A stretch of DNA of 5,279 bases from the NCBI GenBank assembly GCA_013695565.1, contig JACDAG010000592.1, positions 1-5,279 of the forward strand. The letters run 5' to 3'. The notes beneath the pieces are model-generated. The model worked only from the letters and a program-made list of their open reading frames with translations. It was not told where the DNA came from and ran no database searches. The stretch is from Bradyrhizobium sp. GTDB taxonomy: Bacteria; Pseudomonadota; Alphaproteobacteria; Rhizobiales; Xanthobacteraceae. Positions within the stretch are counted from its first letter, which is position 1, and each line of letters opens with the position of its first letter. This document shows, piece after piece, positions 1-4,519 of this stretch. The translations under genes and the position numbers were made by a program.

Positions 1-1030
1 CCTCGTAATTCTTCTGCATCACGCCCATGCCGCGCTTGAGCTGCTCTTCGCCGGTCTCGATCAGCGTCACGGGGATACCGGCATTGGCGAACGACATCGC
101 GATACCGCCGCCCATGGTGCCGGCGCCGATGATGGCGACGCGCTCCACATTGCGCGGCTTGGTGCCTTCCGGAATGCCGGCCACTTTTGCCGCCTCGCGC
201 TCGCTGAAGAACGCATAGCGCTGCGCCTTCGACTGGTCTGATGACACCAGCTTGAGGAAACCTTCGCGTTCCTTCTTCAACCCTTCGTCGAACGGCAGTT
301 CGATCGCGGCGCGCACGGCGTCCGCAGCGGCAAACGGCGCTTCCAGGCCGCGGGCCTTCTTGGTCAGCGCGGCAACCGCGTTGGTAAAGATCGAAATATC
401 GGCTTTCGCCGCCGCGAGCTTGGAATCATCGTCACGCAGCTTGCGCAGCGGACGCTTCTCGGCCAGCACCTTGCGGGCAAAGGCTTCGCCGCCCGAAGCC
501 GGACCTTCGACGATTTCCTCGATCAGGCCGAGCTTGAGCGCTTCGGCGGCACCAATCGGATCGCCGCTCACGATCATCTTGACCGCCATTTCCGGGCCGA
601 TCGCGCGCGGCAGGCGCTGCGTGCCGCCGGCGCCGGGCAGAAGGCCGAGTTTCACTTCGGGCAGGCCAAGTCTCGCTTCCTTGGTGGCGACGCGGAAGTG
701 GCATGCCAGCGCAACTTCGAGACCGCCCCCGAGCGCGGTGCCATGAATGGCGGCAATGATCGGCTTCGGCGAGTTCTCCATCGCGACCAGCACTTCATGC
801 AGGCCGGGCGGCTTCGGCGGCTTGCCGAATTCGGTGATGTCGGCGCCGGCAATGAAGGTGCGGCCGCCGCAGGTCAGCACGATCGCCTTTACGTCCGCAT
901 CCGCGATAGCGGCCTTCATGCATTCGAAGATGCCGCCGCGCACGGCGGCGCTGAGCGCGTTCACCGGCGGGCTGTTGACCGTGACGATGGCGATAGCGTC
1001 ATGACGTTCGAGGGTTACGACTTCGTTCAC
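1..1030 (-). CDS. pimF: Bifunctional enoyl-CoA hydratase / 3-hydroxyacyl-CoA dehydrogenase (FadB/PimF-like), N-terminal part, truncated by window edge
   Basis: Translating the minus strand from GTG 1030 gives 343 open codons running off the left edge. Residues 1 to about 190 are a crotonase (enoyl-CoA hydratase) domain. It has the oxyanion-hole segment FIAGADI (59-65), GGGLE with catalytic Glu105, and LPEVKLGLLPGAGGTQRL with the second catalytic Glu125; the 20-residue spacing is that of active hydratases. A linker ending near 295 contains SDQSKAQRYAFFSERE, typical of FadB and peroxisomal bifunctional enzymes. The NAD-binding Rossmann fold then starts with VAIIGAGTMGGG, its GxGxxG at 302-307. 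Such proteins are usually about 700 residues, so roughly half is missing. The cytoplasmic enzyme hydrates trans-2-enoyl-CoA and oxidises L-3-hydroxyacyl-CoA with NAD+. GTG is preferred because AGGGAGAG lies just upstream and the domain begins at once. The name pimF rests on remembered synteny with the pimelate operon; generic fadB/fadJ is the alternative. Enzyme class is confident, substrate is not. Confidence 0.93.
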   Translation of the reverse strand, partial: MNEVVTLERHDAIAIVTVNSPPVNALSAAVRGGIFECMKAAIADADVKAIVLTCGGRTFIAGADITEFGKPPKPPGLHEVLVAMENSPKPIIAAIHGTALGGGLEVALACHFRVATKEARLGLPEVKLGLLPGAGGTQRLPRAIGPEMAVKMIVSGDPIGAAEALKLGLIEEIVEGPASGGEAFARKVLAEKRPLRKLRDDDSKLAAAKADISIFTNAVAALTKKARGLEAPFAAADAVRAAIELPFDEGLKKEREGFLKLVSSDQSKAQRYAFFSEREAAKVAGIPEGTKPRNVERVAIIGAGTMGGGIAMSFANAGIPVTLIETGEEQLKRGMGVMQKNYE

Positions 1031-1034
1031 GGTA

Positions 1035-1042
1035 CTCTCCCT
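1035..1042 (-). promoter_or_regulatory. Ribosome binding site of the GTG-started beta-oxidation gene
   Basis: On the minus strand AGGGAGAG is followed by TACC and then GTG, so the GGAG core sits 6 nt from the start codon. No in-frame ATG offers a full-length crotonase domain, so this site decides the GTG start. The 11-mer AGGGAGAGTAC containing it recurs on the plus strand at 2018-2028, again followed by GTG. Confidence 0.7.
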
Positions 1043-1098
1043 TGATCCTTGTTCTTGGATTGCCGCTCGAACTTGCGTTGAGTGGCTACGATTTGTCG

Positions 1099-1115
1099 AT
1101 TTCGCACTGCGAAAT
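1099..1115. promoter_or_regulatory. Perfect 17-bp palindrome, candidate IclR-family operator
   Basis: ATTTCGCA-C-TGCGAAAT is a perfect inverted repeat with 8-bp arms around one central base. IclR-family dimers commonly bind short palindromes of about 13-17 bp in the region between their own gene and a divergent target, as E. coli IclR does. Here the only regulator is the adjacent iclR gene, and the palindrome lies 75 bp from its start codon and 68 bp from the divergent GTG. Autoregulation together with control of the beta-oxidation gene is the natural inference. Binding itself is not shown by the sequence. Confidence 0.62.
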
Positions 1116-1128
1116 TCAATTCCACATC

Positions 1129-1167
1129 TTGACAGGGAGGGTTATTTTGAAGCACGTCCCTTGTCAA
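1129..1167. repeat. Imperfect inverted repeat containing two convergent TTGACA hexamers
   Basis: TTGACAGGGA (1129-1138) is matched on the other strand by TTGACAAGGGA (1167-1157). The arms differ by one extra A and are separated by 18 bases. Each arm contains a consensus -35 hexamer, and the two face each other. It may be a second regulator site, overlapping promoters or an RNA hairpin. Its position between the palindrome and the iclR start favours a DNA-level role. Confidence 0.4.
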
Positions 1168-1190
1168 CGAGCTCGGCATAGAAGCAGGTA

Positions 1191-2051
1191 ATGAAGCGTC
1201 CAGGGAAGAAAGCGGCGACAGATCGCAGCTTCGTCGTCGCGCTCTCTCGCGGGCTCGATGTGTTGCGCGCATTCCATCCCAACGACGGGCTTTTAGGCAA
1301 TCAAGAAATCGCCGCCCGTACTAATTTGCCGAAGCCAACCATTTCCCGGCTGACCTACACCTTGACCAAGCTGGGCTACCTTACACCCGTTCCGCGGTTC
1401 GAGAAGTATCAGCTGGCGCCATCAGCCATGGCCCTGGGGTATGCCGCGTTGGCCAATCTCGGCGTTCGGCATTTGTCCGAACCCTACCGTGAAGAGCTGA
1501 TGCGCGAGACCGGCGGCGCGGTCGCGGTCGGCGGCCGCGACCGTCACAGCATGATCTATTTCGGCCAGAGTCGTAACGGGTTGCTCGGAGTGCAGCTCGA
1601 CGTCGGTTCGCGGGTACCGATCGCGACCACCGCGATGGGACGCGCCTATATCTGGGCACTGCCCGATGACGAGCGTACCGCTTTATTGCGCGAACTGCGC
1701 GAGCATTACGGCAGCCGCTGGGCCCGGATGCGCGACGGTATCGAACGCGCCGGCGAAATGGTCGCGCGCCAGGGCTTCACGATCTCCGCGGGCGAATGGC
1801 AAGACGACGTGCACGCGGTCGGCGTCGCATTGAAGCTCAGCGATGGAACCGGTCCGTACGCCTTCAATTGTGGCGCGCCGGCTTTCCGTTTCACGGAAGA
1901 TCGCTTGATCAACGATATTGGACCTCGCCTTGTGACGATGGTAAGGAACATCGAGGCGGCGCTGGGCGGCGTGGCCCCGCAATCAAAAAAACCAGACAAC
2001 AAAAAGTTGAAAGCAGGAGGGAGAGTACGTGTTGCTGAGGGGATCAGATAG
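1191..2051 (+). CDS. IclR-family transcriptional regulator
   Basis: This 286-residue cytoplasmic DNA-binding protein has the IclR layout. The N-terminal winged helix-turn-helix begins with FVVALSRGLDVLRAF (14-28) and continues with a recognition region around LPKPTISRLTYTL (46-58). The C-terminal effector domain carries GGRDRHSMIYF (114-124), VGSRVPIATTAMGRA (138-152) and GEWQDDVHAVGVAL (201-214), all at expected places. ATG 1191 is the first start after an in-frame stop at 1179-1181 and leaves the usual short arm before the HTH; its ribosome site is weak (AGG only 2 nt away). IclR proteins bind small organic acids or aromatic metabolites and can repress or activate. Position between a divergent beta-oxidation gene and a co-directional importer suggests it controls one or both. 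The fold normally ends near 260; residues 263-286 form an unusual basic tail with eight Lys/Arg. The effector cannot be read from sequence. Confidence 0.95.
   Translation: MKRPGKKAATDRSFVVALSRGLDVLRAFHPNDGLLGNQEIAARTNLPKPTISRLTYTLTKLGYLTPVPRFEKYQLAPSAMALGYAALANLGVRHLSEPYREELMRETGGAVAVGGRDRHSMIYFGQSRNGLLGVQLDVGSRVPIATTAMGRAYIWALPDDERTALLRELREHYGSRWARMRDGIERAGEMVARQGFTISAGEWQDDVHAVGVALKLSDGTGPYAFNCGAPAFRFTEDRLINDIGPRLVTMVRNIEAALGGVAPQSKKPDNKKLKAGGRVRVAEGIR
2015..2028 (+). promoter_or_regulatory. Strong Shine-Dalgarno sequence inside the 3' end of iclR
   Basis: AGGAGG (2015-2020) runs into GAGAGTAC and then GTG at 2029, an ideal 8-nt spacing, preceded by an A-rich stretch from about 1982. It is the strongest ribosome-binding motif in the window, yet it lies about 100 nt before the livG ATG and therefore does not serve that start directly. 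It would serve a short ORF beginning at 2029, or it is a relic of an earlier gene start. Confidence 0.45.
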
Positions 2052-2124
2052 CCATCATCATGGCCAGCGAAGCATTTCGCGCGGGCATTCCCGCTCCATG
2101 AGTCATGTGGACGGGATGCGATGA
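2029..2124 (+). CDS. Possible 31-codon leader ORF overlapping iclR and livG
   Basis: Reading from GTG 2029 gives VLLRGSDSHHHGQRSISRGH and so on for 31 codons, stopping at TGA 2122-2124. The stop overlaps the livG start as ATGA, and the reading frame differs from both iclR and livG. The attraction is the AGGAGG at ideal spacing and the exact coupling overlap, which would let ribosomes finishing here restart on livG, whose own ribosome site is poor. The peptide is hydrophilic, rich in His, Ser and Arg, and resembles no family I know. An ORF this short can arise by chance in GC-rich DNA, so existence is uncertain. Confidence 0.3.
   Translation: MLLRGSDSHHHGQRSISRGHSRSMSHVDGMR
2067..2094 (+). 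repeat. Two abutting perfect stem-loops in the iclR-livG gap
   Basis: GCGAA-GCAT-TTCGC (2067-2080) is followed with no gap by GCGGG-CATT-CCCGC (2081-2094). Each is a perfect 5-bp stem with a 4-nt loop. No T-run follows, so this is not an intrinsic terminator. In RNA the pair would sit just upstream of livG and could affect its translation or mRNA stability. As DNA, the ATTTCGCG at 2074-2081 resembles one arm of the palindrome at 1099-1115 (7 of 8 bases). Confidence 0.45.
2097..2107. repeat. 11-bp palindrome immediately upstream of livG
   Basis: CATGA-G-TCATG is a perfect inverted repeat with 5-bp arms, 13 bp before the livG start. It may be a small protein-binding site or chance; its sequence is unrelated to the ATTTCGCA palindrome. 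It also places two ATG triplets upstream, both in the frame of the possible leader ORF or out of frame with livG, so neither extends LivG. Confidence 0.25.
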
Positions 2125-2918
2125 CGCAGGCACAGCTCGCGCAGGGCAATGCTCCCCTGCTTGCGGTTCGCGACGTCAGCGTCGTGTTCGGCGGCATCAT
2201 CGCGCTCAATGGCGTCTCCTTTGACATGCACAAGGGCGCCATCCTGGGCCTGATCGGACCGAACGGCGCCGGCAAGACAACGCTCTTCAATTGCCTCTCC
2301 AGGCTTTATCAGCCGTCTTCCGGCGATATCCTGATGGAAGGCCAAAGCATCCTGACGCGCCCGCCGCACCGGATCGCCGAGATCGGCATTGGCCGCACCT
2401 TCCAGAACGTCGCGCTGTTTCCGAACCTCACGGTGATGGACAATGTTCGCGTCGGCACCCATGCCCGTACCTCCAGCGACATCATCAGCGACTCGCTGAA
2501 GCTCGCCTGGGTTCGCCGCGGCGAGGCCGAGGTCAACAAGAAGGTCCACGAGATCCTCGCTTATCTCGGCCTCGAAGCCGTCGCCCATACCGTGGTGTCC
2601 GGCCTGCCCTTCGGCACCCAGAAGCGCGTCGAGCTGGCGCGCGCGCTGGCCGCCGATCCGAAGATCCTGCTGCTCGACGAACCGGCCGGCGGCCTTAACC
2701 ACGAGGAAGTTCACGTGCTCGGCGATCTGATCCGCCGCATCCGTGACGAACGCCACATGACGGTGCTCCTGGTCGAACATCACATGGGTCTCGTGATGTC
2801 GATCGCCGACCACGTCGTCGCACTCAACTTCGGCCGCAAGCTCGCCGAGGGAACACCGGCCCAGGTCCAGGCCGACCCGGATGTCATCAAAGCCTATCTG
2901 GGGAGCAAGGACCAATGA
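2121..2918 (+). CDS. livG: HAAT-family ABC transporter ATP-binding protein, LivG type
   Basis: This 265-residue cytoplasmic ATPase is of usual LivG length. Visible motifs are Walker A GPNGAGKT (46-53), Q-loop Gln95 in GRTFQN, signature LPFGTQ (162-167) in place of LSGGQ, Walker B ILLLDE (182-187), D-loop GGLN (190-193) and H-loop His220 in LLVEHHM. The long insertion between Q-loop and signature and the ending DPDVIKAYLGS are characteristic of LivG. It would pair with LivF to power the LivH/LivM channel. ATG 2121 is the only start in its frame after the iclR stop that keeps the N-terminal strand; its ribosome site (GACGGGA) is poor, so coupling from upstream is plausible. The gene overlaps livF by 4 bp. 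The substrate need not be branched-chain amino acids: alphaproteobacterial HAAT systems also import aromatic and aliphatic acids, urea and amides. Confidence 0.95.
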   Translation: MTQAQLAQGNAPLLAVRDVSVVFGGIIALNGVSFDMHKGAILGLIGPNGAGKTTLFNCLSRLYQPSSGDILMEGQSILTRPPHRIAEIGIGRTFQNVALFPNLTVMDNVRVGTHARTSSDIISDSLKLAWVRRGEAEVNKKVHEILAYLGLEAVAHTVVSGLPFGTQKRVELARALAADPKILLLDEPAGGLNHEEVHVLGDLIRRIRDERHMTVLLVEHHMGLVMSIADHVVALNFGRKLAEGTPAQVQADPDVIKAYLGSKDQ

Positions 2919-3628
2919 CTGCGATGCTCAACGTCAAGGATTTGCGGGCCTATTATGGCCAGGTCCAGGCGCTTCACGGCCTTTCCTTCGCCCTCAACGA
3001 AGGCAGCCTGACCACCCTGCTCGGCGCCAACGGTGCCGGCAAGACCACCACCCTGCGGGCGATCTGCAACATGGTGCGCTCGACCGGCGCGATCGAATTC
3101 GAGGGCAAGTCGCTCTCCGGCAAATCGACCGAAAACGTCGTCCGTCTCGGCATTGCGCATGTGCCGCAGGGCCGCGGCACCTTCACCACCATGACGGTGG
3201 AGGAGAACCTGCAGCTCGGCGCCATCAGCCGCAGCGATTCCAAGAACATCGTTTCCGACATCGAGCGCATGTACGCGCATTTCCCGGTGCTGAAGGAACG
3301 CCATACCCAGCAGGCCGGAACGCTCTCGGGCGGCGAGCAGCAAATGCTCGCGGTCGCGCGTGCCCTGATGTTGCGGCCGCGGCTGATGCTGCTGGACGAG
3401 CCGTCCTTCGGTCTCGCCCCGCTGATCGTGCGCGACCTGTTCAAGATCCTCGGCAAGATCAATCGTGAAGACAAGGTCACCATTCTGGTGGTGGAGCAGA
3501 ACGCGCAACTGGCGCTGGAACTCGCCGACCAGGCCTATGTGATCGAAACCGGACGGATCGTGATGTCGGGCGACGCCAAGGATATCGCGACCAACGAAGA
3601 CGTCCGTAAATCTTATCTCGGTTATTGA
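2915..3628 (+). CDS. livF: HAAT-family ABC transporter ATP-binding protein, LivF type
   Basis: This 237-residue ATPase is full length for LivF. It opens with LNVKDLRAYYGQVQALHG, then Walker A GANGAGKT (37-44), Q-loop Gln85 in HVPQGRGTF, canonical signature LSGGEQQ (137-143), Walker B LMLLDE (157-162) and the LivF-typical SFGLAP (164-169). The switch position reads VVEQN (192-196), with Gln195 where most ABC ATPases have His. LivF proteins, including that of E. coli, normally carry this change, so it is not a defect. Start ATG 2915 overlaps the livG stop as ATGA and is preceded by GGGAG and AAGGA within livG, so translation is likely coupled. It would form the cytoplasmic nucleotide-binding dimer with LivG. 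Confidence 0.96.
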   Translation: MTAMLNVKDLRAYYGQVQALHGLSFALNEGSLTTLLGANGAGKTTTLRAICNMVRSTGAIEFEGKSLSGKSTENVVRLGIAHVPQGRGTFTTMTVEENLQLGAISRSDSKNIVSDIERMYAHFPVLKERHTQQAGTLSGGEQQMLAVARALMLRPRLMLLDEPSFGLAPLIVRDLFKILGKINREDKVTILVVEQNAQLALELADQAYVIETGRIVMSGDAKDIATNEDVRKSYLGY

Positions 3629-3632
3629 GGAA
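3627..3632 (+). promoter_or_regulatory. livH ribosome binding site overlapping the livF stop
   Basis: GAGGAA shares its first two bases with the livF TGA and ends 6 nt before the livH ATG. This arrangement supports ATG 3639 as the start and fits translation by ribosomes just leaving livF. Confidence 0.65.
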
Positions 3633-3638
3633 TAGGCC

Positions 3639-4517
3639 ATGGAGCTGTTTACCAACCAAGTCCTGGCCGGCATCGCCACGGGCGCGATCTATGCCTGTAT
3701 GGCACTCGCGGTCGTGATGATCTACCAGGCGATCGACCATCTGAATTTCGCCCAGGGCGAAATGGCGATGTTTTCGACCTTCATTTCCTGGCAGTTGATG
3801 CAGTGGGGCATCCCCTACTGGTGGGCCTTCCTCGCCACGCTGATCATCTCCTTTGTCGGCGGCATCGCCATCGAGCGACTGCTGTTCAAGCCGCTGGCCA
3901 AGGCGCCGGTCCTGACCAACGTCGCCGGCTTCATCGCCCTGTTCGCCATCGTCAACTCGGTCGCCGGCCTGATCTGGGACTTCACGATCAAGCAGTATCC
4001 GACGCCGTTCGGATCCTCGCCCTTCCTTGGCAGCCAGCTGATCTCGACCCATCAGGCGGGCATGATCGGCGTCACGGTGTTGCTGCTGATCCTGCTGTTC
4101 CTGTTCTTCCAGTACACCCGCATCGGCCTTGCGATGCGCGCCGCCGCCTCGCTGCCTGAATCGGCCCGCCTGGTCGGCATCAACACCTCGTGGATGATCG
4201 CGCTCGGCTGGGGCATGGCGTCGGCGATCGGCGCGATTGCCGGCATCCTGATCGCACCTGTCGTGTTCCTGGAGCCGAACATGATGGGCGGCGTGCTGAT
4301 CTACGGATTTGCCGCCGCCGTGCTCGGCGGCCTGTCCAGCCCGCTCGGCGCTGTTGTCGGCGGCTTCCTGGTCGGCGTCTTTGAGAACCTCGCCGGAACC
4401 TACATTCCCGGTGTCGGTAACGAGTTGAAACTGCCGATCGCGCTTGCGCTGATCATCACCGTCTTGGTTGTCAAACCGGCTGGGCTGTTGGGCCGGCCCA
4501 TCGTGAAGCGAGTTTGA
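3639..4517 (+). CDS. livH: HAAT-family ABC transporter permease, LivH type
   Basis: This 292-residue inner-membrane permease has the normal LivH length. By eye there are about eight hydrophobic segments, roughly at 7-29, 42-56, 60-80, 90-114, 139-158, 184-210, 217-248 and 262-282. Family hallmarks are the N-terminal QVLAGIATGAIYACMALA, the LNFAQGEMAMF segment (35-45), and the cytoplasmic coupling loop TRIGLAMRAAASLPESARLVGINT (160-183), the part expected to contact the ATPases. The C-terminal half has the Gly/Ala-rich GFAAAVLGGLSSPLGAVVGGFLVG seen in these permeases. It should pair with LivM as the channel heterodimer. It follows livF by 10 bp and ends 2 bp before livM. The specificity of such systems comes mainly from the periplasmic binding protein, absent here, so the substrate is open. 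Confidence 0.95.
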   Translation: MELFTNQVLAGIATGAIYACMALAVVMIYQAIDHLNFAQGEMAMFSTFISWQLMQWGIPYWWAFLATLIISFVGGIAIERLLFKPLAKAPVLTNVAGFIALFAIVNSVAGLIWDFTIKQYPTPFGSSPFLGSQLISTHQAGMIGVTVLLLILLFLFFQYTRIGLAMRAAASLPESARLVGINTSWMIALGWGMASAIGAIAGILIAPVVFLEPNMMGGVLIYGFAAAVLGGLSSPLGAVVGGFLVGVFENLAGTYIPGVGNELKLPIALALIITVLVVKPAGLLGRPIVKRV

Positions 4518-4519
4518 TC

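Larger units (their letters stand above)
1031..1190. promoter_or_regulatory. Divergent intergenic control region
   Basis: This 160-bp gap separates the divergent beta-oxidation gene and the iclR gene, so it should carry both promoters. It is more AT-rich than the flanking genes. Two consensus TTGACA hexamers are visible: plus strand 1129-1134, pointing to iclR, and minus strand 1167-1162, pointing to the beta-oxidation gene. The minus-strand hexamer has TAACCC 17 bp downstream (1144-1139) as a weak -10. No good -10 follows the plus-strand one. An alternative plus-strand pair is TTGTCG (1093-1098) and TCAATT (1116-1121), whose 17-bp spacer is exactly the palindrome at 1099-1115. Promoter positions are tentative; the presence of divergent promoters follows from gene layout. 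Confidence 0.6.

Noticed and set aside
252..746. Plus-strand open frame of 164 codons inside the beta-oxidation gene
   Set aside because: Low-complexity Ser/Ala/Arg translation; it is the complement of the crotonase domain, which retains both catalytic glutamates on the minus strand.
2067..2094. Hairpins read as an intrinsic terminator after iclR
   Set aside because: Stems are only 5 bp and no T-run follows, so Rho-independent termination is not supported.
2049..2120. iclR and livG are in the same frame, separated by one TAG and 23 open codons, suggesting a read-through fusion
   Set aside because: A shared frame has a one-in-three chance, and the gap has no conserved-looking protein sequence. 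Nothing in the context indicates TAG recoding.
2103..2915. Long minus-strand open frame (270 codons) opposite livG
   Set aside because: It mirrors livG almost exactly, has no recognisable family motif, and arises because GC-rich third positions remove stops from the complementary frame. The plus strand carries full ABC ATPase motifs.
3489..3503. Gln in place of the H-loop His in LivF, and LPFGTQ instead of LSGGQ in LivG
   Set aside because: Both are ordinary for these families (LivF VEQN; LivG variant signatures), so they are not evidence of a degenerate transporter.
2894..3679. Long minus-strand open frame (261 codons) opposite livF
   Set aside because: Same codon-bias shadow. The translation is compositionally odd and matches no family I know, while LivF is unmistakable on the plus strand.
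3477..4052. Minus-strand open frame opposite livH, and a similar one at 4400-4972 opposite livM
   Set aside because: Both are rich in Arg, Asp, Gln and Gly, as expected for the antisense of membrane-protein codons in GC-rich DNA, and cross gene borders of a compact operon.
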